This document shows positions 46,415 through 54,557 of a stretch of DNA of 59,004 bases, one piece after another. The stretch is from Actinomycetales bacterium. GTDB lineage: Bacteria; Actinomycetota; Actinomycetes; S36-B12. A model generated the notes under the pieces. The model made no database searches. It saw only the letters and a list, made by a program, of their open reading frames with translations, and was not told where the DNA came from. The stretch's first letter is position 1. Each line of letters begins with the position of its first letter. The stretch covers positions 1-59,004 of the forward strand of contig JAGWXF010000021.1 of the NCBI GenBank assembly GCA_018970025.1, given 5' to 3'. Both the position numbers and the translations under genes were made by a program.

Positions 46415-47419
46415 CTAGGCAATCGCCTGGGCGATGGCGACGTACAGGGGTATGCCGATGATGAGATTGAACGGGAAGGTGATGCCCAGGCTTGCCGTCA
46501 GGTAGTAGCCAGGATTGGCATCCGGCAGGGCAAGGCGCACGGCAGCCGGGGCTGCGATGTAGGACGCGCTGGCACACAGCACGCCGAGCACGGCGGCGCC
46601 CCCGGGGCTCATGCCGCCCAGCGCCCCGCCCAGGACGCCCGCGCAGCCGGCGATCACCGGGAACACGACTGCGAAGGCCAGCAGGCCAGGCCCGGCGGTG
46701 CGCACGTCGGGCAGGCGCCGCCCGGCCAGGGCGCCCATCTCCAGCAGGAACAGGGTCAGCACGCCGGTGAACAGGGCGCCGAAGAAGGGCTCGGTGCGCG
46801 CATAGCCGGCTGGCCCGGTGATGACCCCGATGAGCAGGCCGCCGACGAGCAGGAGGACCGACTTCGCGGTGAGCACCTCGCGCAGGCTCTCCCAGTCGAT
46901 GCGCCGCTGGCTGGCCGGAGACTGGCTGCTCCGTGCTCGCACCTGCTGCCCGCGGCGGGCCAGGAGCAGGCCCACGATGATGCCCGGGATCTCCAGCAGC
47001 GTCAGCAGGGTGGCGACATAGCCCTCGAAGGCAATGCCCGCCGCCTCGAGGAAGACCAGGGCAGCGGTGAAGGTGACCAGCGAGGTCGACCCGTAGTGGG
47101 CCGCGAGCGCACCCCGGTCGACCGCTGACAGCCTGGTCAGCAGCCGCAGCAGTCCGAAGGCGGCGATCGGGATCAGCACCCCGAGCAGGACGGCGATCAG
47201 TGCCGGGGCGACGATGTCCGCCGGGCTGCTCTCGCGCAGGGCGACGCCGCCCTTGAGGCCGATCGCCAGCAGCAGGTACATCGAGATCGCCTGATAGGCG
47301 GCGTCCGGCAGGCGGAGGTCGGCCTTCAGCAGGACGGCGATGATCCCGATGGCGAATGCCAGGACCGGGGGCGAGGTGAGGTTCTCCAGTGCCAGGCCCA
47401 GGGTAGAGGTCAGGTCCAT
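46415..47419 (-). CDS. sbtA: SbtA-type sodium-dependent bicarbonate transporter
   Basis: 334 residues, about ten helices in two inverted halves. LAFAIGIIAVLLKADLRLPDAAYQAISMYLLLAIGLKGGVAL and AHYGSTSLVTFTAALVFLEAAG are the best-known signatures; the second half has ITFPFNLIIGIPLY. It is the family that takes up bicarbonate with sodium in cyanobacteria. The neighbouring SbtB supports the call. In a heterotroph it could feed carboxylases. The tautomerase gene is 30 bases upstream, so all three probably share a promoter before 47647. Confidence 0.88.
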   Translation of the reverse strand: MDLTSTLGLALENLTSPPVLAFAIGIIAVLLKADLRLPDAAYQAISMYLLLAIGLKGGVALRESSPADIVAPALIAVLLGVLIPIAAFGLLRLLTRLSAVDRGALAAHYGSTSLVTFTAALVFLEAAGIAFEGYVATLLTLLEIPGIIVGLLLARRGQQVRARSSQSPASQRRIDWESLREVLTAKSVLLLVGGLLIGVITGPAGYARTEPFFGALFTGVLTLFLLEMGALAGRRLPDVRTAGPGLLAFAVVFPVIAGCAGVLGGALGGMSPGGAAVLGVLCASASYIAAPAAVRLALPDANPGYYLTASLGITFPFNLIIGIPLYVAIAQAIA

Positions 47420-47449
47420 CGTCGTCGGCCGGGGATTTCCCGGTGTCCG

Positions 47450-47647
47450 TCAGCCGTTCGGTCGGATCTTGGACACTGGCTCCCCGCCGATGCCCCACTC
47501 GTCGGCACTGACCTCGTACAGGGCAACCCGGATGCGGCCGGGATCGCCGCCGAGGACCTCCGCGGTCGCGTCGGTGAGACGGCGGATGAGGTCGTGCTTC
47601 TGCTCGACGGTGCGTCCCTGGAGCATCGTCACCTGGATCATGGGCAT
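47450..47647 (-). CDS. 4-oxalocrotonate tautomerase-like protein
   Basis: 65 residues, the size of a single tautomerase subunit. It begins MPMIQVTMLQGRTVEQKHDLIRRLTDATAE; after loss of Met the amino-terminal Pro is the catalytic base of the family, and an Arg at about 39-41 (GRIRVALYEV) can bind the substrate carboxylate. It would interconvert enol and keto acids, but the substrate is not known. It is the first gene of the tautomerase-sbtA-sbtB unit, an unusual pairing. Confidence 0.87.
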   Translation of the reverse strand: MPMIQVTMLQGRTVEQKHDLIRRLTDATAEVLGGDPGRIRVALYEVSADEWGIGGEPVSKIRPNG

Positions 47648-47664
47648 CGGATCGTCCCTCCATG

Positions 47665-47685
47665 CTGCGGGCGGGCCGCCCGCAG
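47665..47685. promoter_or_regulatory. 21-bp perfect palindrome between tautomerase and ferredoxin reductase genes
   Basis: Ten-base arms CTGCGGGCGG and CCGCCCGCAG flank a single G. It begins 18 bases upstream of the reverse-strand start at 47647, so on the tautomerase-sbtAB transcript it could be an operator or a leader hairpin near the ribosome binding site. The rest of the 204-base gap holds the fprA promoter and a repeat. Confidence 0.45.
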
Positions 47686-47787
47686 GGCCGAACCTATCGC
47701 CTCGGCCCTGCCCTCGGCGGCGGGCATCCTCGACCCGGCCGGGCGACGAGTGCGGTGGGTCTAGATTGGCCCGCGCATGCGGCGCAA

Positions 47788-47832
47788 GCCGAGCACGCCG
47801 AGCACGCCGAGCACGCCGAGCAAGCCGAGCCG
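47788..47832 (+). repeat. 9-bp tandem repeat upstream of the ferredoxin reductase gene
   Basis: Five copies of GCCGAGCA(C/A) (the last one GCCGAGCCG) end 19 bases before the ATG at 47852. The repeats are in frame with the gene and would code for Pro-Ser-Thr units if a start at 47777 were used. Confidence 0.7.
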
Positions 47833-47851
47833 GACGACAGGAGAGGTGGCC

Positions 47852-49213
47852 ATGACGCGCCCACGACGAGTTGCAGTCATCGGGTCGGGCCCATCAGGCA
47901 TCTACGCCGCCGATGCGCTGGTCAGCCAGTCCGAGGTGCCGGTCAGTGTCGACGTGATCGACCGGCTGCCGGTGCCGTTCGGGCTGGTGCGCTACGGGGT
48001 GGCACCCGATCACATGAGCATCCGCTCCGTTCGCGACACCCTGAACAAGGTCCTCGACAAGCCCGGGGTCCGCTTCATCGGCAACCTGGAGATCGGGTCG
48101 GACGTCTCGGTCGCCGACCTGCACGCCTACTTCGACGCGATCATCTTCACCTACGGGGCCTCGCGCGACCGGCGGCTCGGCATCCCGGGGGAGGACCTCG
48201 ACGGGAGCGTTGCCGCAACGGACTTCGTCGCCTGGTACTGCGGTCACCCCGATGCCGATCGCGAGACCTTCGAGCGCCTCGTGCCGACCGCGACCTCGGC
48301 GGTGGTTGTCGGCGTCGGGAACGTGGCCGTCGACGTGACCCGAGTCCTGGCGAAGACGGTTGGCGAGCTCGACCACACCGACATGCCGCAGCATGTGCTC
48401 GACACCCTCGGGCGCAGCCAGGTGGCCGACATCCACCTCCTGGGCCGACGTGGCCCGGCACAGGCGACCTTCACGACCAAGGAGCTCCGCGAGCTCGGCG
48501 AGCTGCTGGACGCCGATGTCATCGTCCGACCGGAGGACCTCGCCTTCGATGAGGCGAGCCAGGCGGCCATCGCCCAGGACAAGGCGATCGCCCGCAATGT
48601 CGAGGTCATCCGTGAGTGGTCGACGCGCACGCCGACGGGCAAGCCCCGGCGCGTGCACGTGCACTTCCTCGCCCGGCCGGTCGAGCTGCGTGGCGACGAC
48701 CGGGTCCGCGAGGTCGTGGTCGAGCGCACCGAGCTGGACGGCTCCGGCGGCGTGACGGGCACCGGCCAGCTGACGGCCATCCCGGCCGACCTGGTCGTCC
48801 GCAGTGTCGGCTATCGGGGAACGGCGATTGATTCGGTGCCCTTCGATGAGCGCGGCAATGTGATCCCGCACGCCGACGGCCGGGTGCAGCGGGAGGGCAC
48901 GACCGTCGCCGGGGAGTACGTCGCCGGCTGGATCAAGCGCGGCCCGACCGGCATCATCGGAACGAACAAGAAGGACGCCACCGCCACCGTGGCGTCCCTG
49001 CTGGCCGATGCGGGCGCCCTGCCGGCCGCTGCCCACCCGGAGCCGGCGGCATTCGATGCCTTCCTTGCCGGCCGGGGGATCGAGGTCGTCCCGACCGCGG
49101 GGTGGCAGTCGATCGACCGGGCCGAGCAGGCCCTCGGCCAGTCGCGCGGCCGGGATCGCACCACCATCCATGACCGCGCCGAACTCCTGCAGCAGGCCAG
49201 GTCGACGGGCTGA
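47852..49213 (+). CDS. fprA: Ferredoxin/adrenodoxin-type NADP reductase
   Basis: About 453 residues. VAVIGSGPSGIYAADAL (FAD), RLPVPFGLVRYGVAPDH, TYGASRDRRLGIPGEDL, VVVGVGNVAVDVTRVLAK (NADP site) and the C-terminal GWIKRGPTGIIGTNKKDA are the signature of FprA, the adrenodoxin-reductase-type enzyme of actinobacteria. It transfers electrons between NADPH and ferredoxin or flavodoxin. CAGGAGAGG lies about seven bases before ATG 47852. The tail after about residue 405 (AFLAGRGIEVVPTAGW) is the usual C-terminal extension. Confidence 0.93.
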   Translation: MTRPRRVAVIGSGPSGIYAADALVSQSEVPVSVDVIDRLPVPFGLVRYGVAPDHMSIRSVRDTLNKVLDKPGVRFIGNLEIGSDVSVADLHAYFDAIIFTYGASRDRRLGIPGEDLDGSVAATDFVAWYCGHPDADRETFERLVPTATSAVVVGVGNVAVDVTRVLAKTVGELDHTDMPQHVLDTLGRSQVADIHLLGRRGPAQATFTTKELRELGELLDADVIVRPEDLAFDEASQAAIAQDKAIARNVEVIREWSTRTPTGKPRRVHVHFLARPVELRGDDRVREVVVERTELDGSGGVTGTGQLTAIPADLVVRSVGYRGTAIDSVPFDERGNVIPHADGRVQREGTTVAGEYVAGWIKRGPTGIIGTNKKDATATVASLLADAGALPAAAHPEPAAFDAFLAGRGIEVVPTAGWQSIDRAEQALGQSRGRDRTTIHDRAELLQQARSTG

Positions 49214-50125
49214 TCAGGACGGGTCGAGGGCGGCGACCTGCCAGGCATGGACGGGTCGCGGGTCACCGCCGCAGGATTCCGGCCGCAATGCATCGAGCCG
49301 CTCATGGCGCAGGCGCACCGTCCAGAACCTCCCGTCGGCGTGCCGGGCGGTGACCTCGGCGTCGGTGCCGTCAGGTGCGGGGCTCTCGCGGACCTCGAAG
49401 TCGGCCAGCGCCGACTCCCCGCCCAGGTGCGCGCGAACGGCGATCTCCGCGACCTGCTCCTGGGGCGACAGCCCCGTGCGGCCGCGCAGGCCGTCGCCCG
49501 TGATGCGACCGTCGGCGCAGGCGCGCAGCGCGCTCACAGCGGCGGCGGGATCGAGGCGGCCGTAGACGGCACCGGTCGGCAGCACGAGCAGCGTCGGTGC
49601 GAAGCGATGGCCGCCGATATGGCTGGCCTCCCAGGCCAGGTGCTGCTGCACGCCGAGGTGCTCGTGAACAGCGGCCAGCAGGGGCCGGCCGATGGTGGCG
49701 CAGCAGGCATCCCGGCCTCCCTGGGTGCAGGCCAGCAGGAGCGGATCCGCCGAGGGCCCGTCCAATGTCGGCAGGTCGCCGGTGGCGAGACCGGCGAAGT
49801 CCCAGTCCGCCACGCTGCTGATGTCATCGAGCAGTCCGTGGTGCAGCCGCTCACTGCCCGGCCGCACGTCGGCAACCCATGCATGCCGGCGGCCGTCAGC
49901 CTGACGAGCCGGGCGAGAGGGGTGGCGGGCCAGGAGAATCCCCACCCTGGTCGATGCCGCCGCATCCGCGAGGATTGCGCCCAGCCCGGCAGGCAGGTCA
50001 GCATCGCGCAGTGCCCGGGCCCCCCACGGGCCGGGCTGCTCCAGCACGACCCAGGCATCGGCCCTCGGCGCAGTGCCGGCGAGCGGCTCGCCGACCTGCC
50101 GCGAGCGGGTCGAGCAGGCGGTCAT
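49214..50125 (-). CDS. Sucrase/ferredoxin-like protein with bis-His 2Fe-2S motif
   Basis: 303 residues. The thioredoxin-like part has [18 protein letters not shown] and [15 protein letters not shown]. The spacing C-x8-C followed by H-x-G-G-H is the cluster-binding motif of the Apd1-type sucraseferredoxin-like family, in which two Cys and two His hold a [2Fe-2S] cluster. The protein probably has an electron-transfer or redox-sensing role. It lies directly downstream of parC (four-base overlap), an arrangement I know from other actinobacteria, and is convergent with fprA. Confidence 0.85.
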   Translation of the reverse strand: MTACSTRSRQVGEPLAGTAPRADAWVVLEQPGPWGARALRDADLPAGLGAILADAAASTRVGILLARHPSRPARQADGRRHAWVADVRPGSERLHHGLLDDISSVADWDFAGLATGDLPTLDGPSADPLLLACTQGGRDACCATIGRPLLAAVHEHLGVQQHLAWEASHIGGHRFAPTLLVLPTGAVYGRLDPAAAVSALRACADGRITGDGLRGRTGLSPQEQVAEIAVRAHLGGESALADFEVRESPAPDGTDAEVTARHADGRFWTVRLRHERLDALRPESCGGDPRPVHAWQVAALDPS

Positions 50126-52575
50126 GTCGTGGCGCCGAGCTGGCCCCCGAGTCCGCTGATGGGAATCGAGCCGGGGGTACCGGTGCCGTCGCGCTTGCCC
50201 TGCTCGGTCGGCAGGTCGACCGGGGCTCCCGACGCGGACGCCGCTCGGGCAGGGCCGTTGCCCGCCCAGGCGCGCAGCAGTCCGTCCTCGCCGGAGCGAA
50301 TGCGATGGCAGCGAACGCCACTGGTACCGCGGCCCTTGGCGGGGTATTCGGCCAGTGGGGTGACCTTGACGGTCCCGGCATCAGTGCCGGCCAGGGCCGA
50401 GAATGAGCCTGCGACCGTCACGACCAGGCTGTCCGCGCCAGGAGTGAAGGCAGCTCCGAAGATCACCTCAGCGCCCTCGTAGACCCGGATGCCCTGCATG
50501 CCGCCGGCTGCCCGGCCCTGGGGCCGGACGGCACTGGTCGGGAAGCGGAGCAGCTGCGCATCGGAGGTGATGCAGACGATCTCGCCTCGCTCAGCGGCCC
50601 GCTCGTCGAGCCAGGCTGCCCCGACGACCCAGTCCGGCTCGTCCAGCCGGATGACCTCCCATGCGTCCTTGTTCGCCGGGATATCCGGCAGCACTCGCTT
50701 GACGATGCCCCAGGCGGTGACCAGCACCAGGGAGCCGGTGCCGTCCAGGGGCATCAGGCCCAGGGCTCGCTCGCCGGCGGGCAGGTCGATGAATGCGCCG
50801 ATCGGTGCCCCGGCGGACAGCGCAGGGATCCCGGCCGATGGCGGCAGGCCGGGCAGGTCAAGCACCGACAGCCGCAGGACGCGACCGGCACTGGTGACCA
50901 GGCCGACGTGCCCGCGGGCCGTTGCCGGGCAGGCGCTGGTGATGACGTCATGGGCGGCACGAGGAACCTCGGCCGCGAAGTCGCCACCTGCCACCCGGGC
51001 CAGCAGGCCCGTGCTCGACATCAGCACCAGGCACGGGGCGTCGTCGACCTCCAGCGGCACGGCGCTCGGCCCGCTGCTGATGGCGGCCTCCATGAGCAGG
51101 GTCCGCCGGGGCGTGGCGTGGGCGTGCGCGACCTGGGCGAGCTCGTCGGAGACGACGCCGCGCAGCCGGGCATCGTCGGCGAGGATCGCATCGAGCTCGT
51201 CGATCTGGCGCCGCAGCTCGTCGGACTCGCGCTCCAGCTCCAGCCGGGAGAACTTCGTCAGCCGGCGCAGCGGCATGTCCAGGATGTACGTCGCCTGGGC
51301 GTCGCTGAGGTCGAAGACCGCGATGAGCCGAGCCTTCGCCGAGGCGGCATCCTCGGAGTCCCGGATCAGCTGGATCACCTCGTCGATGTCGAGGATGGCG
51401 ACGAGCAGACCCTCCACCAGGTGCAGCCGATCATGTGCTCGCGCGCGCCGGTAGGCACTCCGGCGGCGCACCACCTCGAATCGGTGTTCGAGGAACACGC
51501 GCAGCAGGTCCAGCAGGCCCATCGTCTGGGGCTGACCGTCGACCAGCGCGACGGCATTCACGCTGACCTGGTCCTCCATCGGGGTGAGCCGGAACAGGGC
51601 CTCGAGGACGGCCTCCGGGTTGAAGCCGTTCTTGACCTCGATGACCAGGTTCAGACCGCTGTCGCCGTCCGTCAGGTCGGTGATGTCCGAGATCCCCTGG
51701 AGCTTCTTGGCCAGGACGAGGTCCTTGATCCGCTCGATCACCCGCTCGGGGCCGACATTCATCGGCAGCTCGCTGACCACGATGCCCCGGCGGCGGGCGC
51801 TCACGCTGTCGATGCGTGTCCGGGCGCGGACCTTGAAGGCGCCGCGACCGGTCTGGTAGGCCTCGCGCACGCCCTCGAGGCCGACGATGACCCCTCCGCC
51901 GGGGAGGTCGGGACCTGGGATGAAGCGCATGATGTCGCCCAGCGATGCATCGGGATGCTGGATCAGGTGGCGAGCCGCCCCGATCACCTCGCCGAGGTTA
52001 TGCGGCACCAGGTTCGTTGCCATCCCCACGGCAATTCCCGACGCCCCGTTGACCAGCAGGCTCGGGATCGCCGCCGGCAGGACGGTGGGCTCGGACTCAC
52101 GGCCGTCGTAGTTGGGGATGAAGTCGATGACGTCCTCGTCGAGACCGGCGGTCATCGCCACTGCGGCCGCCGCCAGCCGGGCCTCGGTGTAGCGCATCGC
52201 GGCCGGGCCATCGTCCGGCGAGCCGAAGTTGCCATGCCCGTCGACCATGGGCAGGCGCAGGGAGAACGGCTGGGCCATGCGCACGAGCGCGTCGTAGATG
52301 GCCGTGTCGCCGTGCGGGTGCAGGCGTCCCATCACCTCGCCGACGACGCGCGCGCTCTTGACATGGCCGCGGTCGGGCCGCAGGCCCATCTGCGCCATCT
52401 GGAACAGGATCCGGCGCTGCACCGGCTTGAGCCCATCCCGGGCGTCCGGCAGGGCGCGGGCATAGATGACCGAGTAGGCGTACTCCAGGAAGCTCGACTG
52501 CATCTCCGCCGATACGTCGACATCGACGATGCGACCGTCGCCGGGTGCCGTGCTGGCGGTCGTCCGCCGTGCCAT
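50122..52575 (-). CDS. parC: DNA topoisomerase IV subunit A
   Basis: About 817 residues. [30 protein letters not shown] opens the winged-helix domain, and the catalytic Tyr129 is in [11 protein letters not shown]. The coiled-coil arm and tower follow, then a C-terminal beta-pinwheel of degenerate blades (about 490-800). The length and the absence of a GyrA box fit ParC. GAGGGG lies about eight bases before ATG 52575, so I prefer it to the GTG at 52584. It pairs with ParE (39.7-41.8 kb). Confidence 0.92.
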   Translation of the reverse strand: MARRTTASTAPGDGRIVDVDVSAEMQSSFLEYAYSVIYARALPDARDGLKPVQRRILFQMAQMGLRPDRGHVKSARVVGEVMGRLHPHGDTAIYDALVRMAQPFSLRLPMVDGHGNFGSPDDGPAAMRYTEARLAAAAVAMTAGLDEDVIDFIPNYDGRESEPTVLPAAIPSLLVNGASGIAVGMATNLVPHNLGEVIGAARHLIQHPDASLGDIMRFIPGPDLPGGGVIVGLEGVREAYQTGRGAFKVRARTRIDSVSARRRGIVVSELPMNVGPERVIERIKDLVLAKKLQGISDITDLTDGDSGLNLVIEVKNGFNPEAVLEALFRLTPMEDQVSVNAVALVDGQPQTMGLLDLLRVFLEHRFEVVRRRSAYRRARAHDRLHLVEGLLVAILDIDEVIQLIRDSEDAASAKARLIAVFDLSDAQATYILDMPLRRLTKFSRLELERESDELRRQIDELDAILADDARLRGVVSDELAQVAHAHATPRRTLLMEAAISSGPSAVPLEVDDAPCLVLMSSTGLLARVAGGDFAAEVPRAAHDVITSACPATARGHVGLVTSAGRVLRLSVLDLPGLPPSAGIPALSAGAPIGAFIDLPAGERALGLMPLDGTGSLVLVTAWGIVKRVLPDIPANKDAWEVIRLDEPDWVVGAAWLDERAAERGEIVCITSDAQLLRFPTSAVRPQGRAAGGMQGIRVYEGAEVIFGAAFTPGADSLVVTVAGSFSALAGTDAGTVKVTPLAEYPAKGRGTSGVRCHRIRSGEDGLLRAWAGNGPARAASASGAPVDLPTEQGKRDGTGTPGSIPISGLGGQLGATT

Positions 52576-52639
52576 CCCATTCACCCCTCATGTGCCTGCG
52601 CCGGCCAGCCGCGTGACCGTGCGACCTGCATTCTGCGGC

Positions 52640-53524
52640 CTAGGCGGGCGGTGGTCCGGCTCCGACACGTCCGACCGCCGCAGCGGCGACCTCGACTCCT
52701 CGCTGCAGTGCCTGCTCCAGGTGGGCTCCGCTCGCCCATGAGGGCAGCAGCCCGGCAGCGAAGGCGTCACCGGCCCCTGTCGAGTCCACGACCGCCACGC
52801 CAGGCGAGGGCACCGCGATCGCCTCGCCGGCTCGCACGGCGACGGCGCCCTGTGCGCCAGCCTTCACCACCACGGTGCTCACCAGGGCGCTGAGGGCGTG
52901 CGCGGCACCCATCGGCTCGCGATCGCCGGTCAGGGCGTAGGCCTCATCGGCGTTGGCCAGCATCAGGTCCAGCAGGGGGTAGGCCTGGCAATAGGCCGTC
53001 GGCTCGAGAGCGATCGGGGCCGCCGAGGCCGCATCGAGACTGGTGGTCAGGCCTCGCTGGCGTGCCAGCTCGAGCGCTGCCAGCGCCGCTCCTCGGGTGG
53101 CCCGGCGAAGCAGGCTGTAGCCGCTCACATGCAGGTGGGCGCCGGCGTGGAACCGGTCTGCGGGCAGGTCCGCTGGCGTGAGCAGCGCGTTCGCGCCGGC
53201 ATCCGGCAGCATCGAGCGCTCGCCGGATGGATCGACGATCACGATGCAGGTGCCGGTCGCCGCCCCTGCCCGGATGGCCAGCGCGGGGATGACGCCATCG
53301 CGCTGCAGCTCAGCGCAGGCGGCCTGGCCCAGGGCATCGTCTCCGATCGCACCGACCAGGCAGGCGTGCTGGCCGAGGTGCGCGAGCCATCTGGCGGTAT
53401 TCGCTGCCGAGCCGCCGGCGTGCAGGCGGATCCGCGCCGGGGTGTCGCTGCCGTGCTGGATCGGCCCGTCGATCACGGCGGAGACGTCCGTCATCACGTC
53501 TCCGAGGACGATGAAGGACGTCAT
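52640..53524 (-). CDS. psuK: PfkB-family kinase, probably pseudouridine kinase
   Basis: 294 residues. LHAGGSAANTARWLAHLG near the start and VVDSTGAGDAFAAGLL near the end (the catalytic Asp is in GAGD) mark a ribokinase-type sugar or nucleoside kinase. Its start overlaps the stop of psuG by four bases, and in known operons the PfkB kinase next to PsuG phosphorylates pseudouridine. Substrate is inferred from that neighbour, not from residues. Confidence 0.82.
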   Translation of the reverse strand: MTSFIVLGDVMTDVSAVIDGPIQHGSDTPARIRLHAGGSAANTARWLAHLGQHACLVGAIGDDALGQAACAELQRDGVIPALAIRAGAATGTCIVIVDPSGERSMLPDAGANALLTPADLPADRFHAGAHLHVSGYSLLRRATRGAALAALELARQRGLTTSLDAASAAPIALEPTAYCQAYPLLDLMLANADEAYALTGDREPMGAAHALSALVSTVVVKAGAQGAVAVRAGEAIAVPSPGVAVVDSTGAGDAFAAGLLPSWASGAHLEQALQRGVEVAAAAVGRVGAGPPPA

Positions 53525-54492
53525 CTGAGACGCCGAGCGGCGACCGCGATCTGCGCGGCAAGCTCGGCGTTGCGCAGGATGATGCGCTCGTTGACCATCA
53601 GGCTTGCCCCGTGGGTCGACCGGTGGAAGTGGTCGAGCAGGAACGGGGTGACGTCCTTGCCCCGCACGTTGCGGGCGGCAGCCAGGCGCAGGCCGTCCTG
53701 CAGGACGTGGTCGTGCAGGTCGGGGTCGAGCTGCTCCTGCTCCGGCAGTGGGTTCGCCACGACCAGCGAGGAAGGGATGCCCAGGCTGCTGCGCACCTGC
53801 ATGATGTCTGCGACCTGCTCGGGGGAGTCGACCGACCAGTCGACCCGGTACCCCGAGGAGGTCAGGTAGAAGCCCGGGAACTCGTGGGTGCCGTAGCCCA
53901 GCACCCCGATGTTCAGGGTCTCCAGGCGCTCCAGCGTGGCGCCGACGTCCAGGATCGACTTGACCCCGGCGCAGACGATCGTCATCGGGGTGATGCCCAT
54001 GGTCGATAGGTCGGCGGACTCGTCCCAGCTCTCGCGTGCCTCCCGGTGGACGCCGCCGAGGCCCCCCGTCGCGAAGACGTCGATGCCGACCAGGGCCGCG
54101 ATATGGCTGGTCGCGGCAACGGTGGTGGCGCCATTGCCGCGGCGGGCGGCGACGGTCGCCAGGTCGCGGACGGACACCTTGGTCACGTCGTCCCGATTGG
54201 CGATCTGCTCCAGCAGGTCGTCGCCCAGGCCCACGTGGACGACCCCGGCAACCATCGCGATCGTGGCCGGGGTGGCGCCGGTCGTGCGGACCCGGGCCTG
54301 GATCTCATGGGCGACCCGGAGGTTCTCCGGCCGCGGCAGCCCGTGGCTGATGATGGTGGACTCCAGGGCGACGACCGGCAACCTGCGCTCGATGGCATCG
54401 CGGACCTCGTCGGCCAGGACGATCGTCCCGTCCGCAAGTGCCGCAGCGGCCGCAGAGCTAGCCTGGGAAGCGTTCGCAGGGGTGTCGGTCAC
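53521..54492 (-). CDS. psuG: Pseudouridine-5'-phosphate glycosidase
   Basis: 323 residues. VALESTIISHGLPRPENL, GATPATIAMVAGVVHVGL, DVFATGGLGGVHRE and the later EFPGFYLTSSGY are diagnostic of PsuG (YeiN). It splits pseudouridine 5'-phosphate into ribose 5-phosphate and uracil, completing salvage of pseudouridine after the kinase. The catalytic Lys is in AGVKSILDVGATLE. A GTG start at 54492 is used. It leads the two-gene operon psuG-psuK. Confidence 0.94.
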   Translation of the reverse strand: MTDTPANASQASSAAAAALADGTIVLADEVRDAIERRLPVVALESTIISHGLPRPENLRVAHEIQARVRTTGATPATIAMVAGVVHVGLGDDLLEQIANRDDVTKVSVRDLATVAARRGNGATTVAATSHIAALVGIDVFATGGLGGVHREARESWDESADLSTMGITPMTIVCAGVKSILDVGATLERLETLNIGVLGYGTHEFPGFYLTSSGYRVDWSVDSPEQVADIMQVRSSLGIPSSLVVANPLPEQEQLDPDLHDHVLQDGLRLAAARNVRGKDVTPFLLDHFHRSTHGASLMVNERIILRNAELAAQIAVAARRLR

Positions 54493-54557
54493 CTGCCCAC
54501 GGTAGCGAACGTCTGGGCACCCACGGCAGCGGAGGACTGCCCGCGCCGCGGCACCGG

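Noticed and set aside
46383..47663. Long reverse frame joined to sbtB
   Set aside because: The Arg/Gly/His-rich part is a shadow of sbtA; sbtB has its own GAGGAGG and ATG at 46382.
50908..52893. 661-codon forward open frame opposite parC
   Set aside because: Its composition is the antisense of parC with no recognisable motif; high GC produces such frames.
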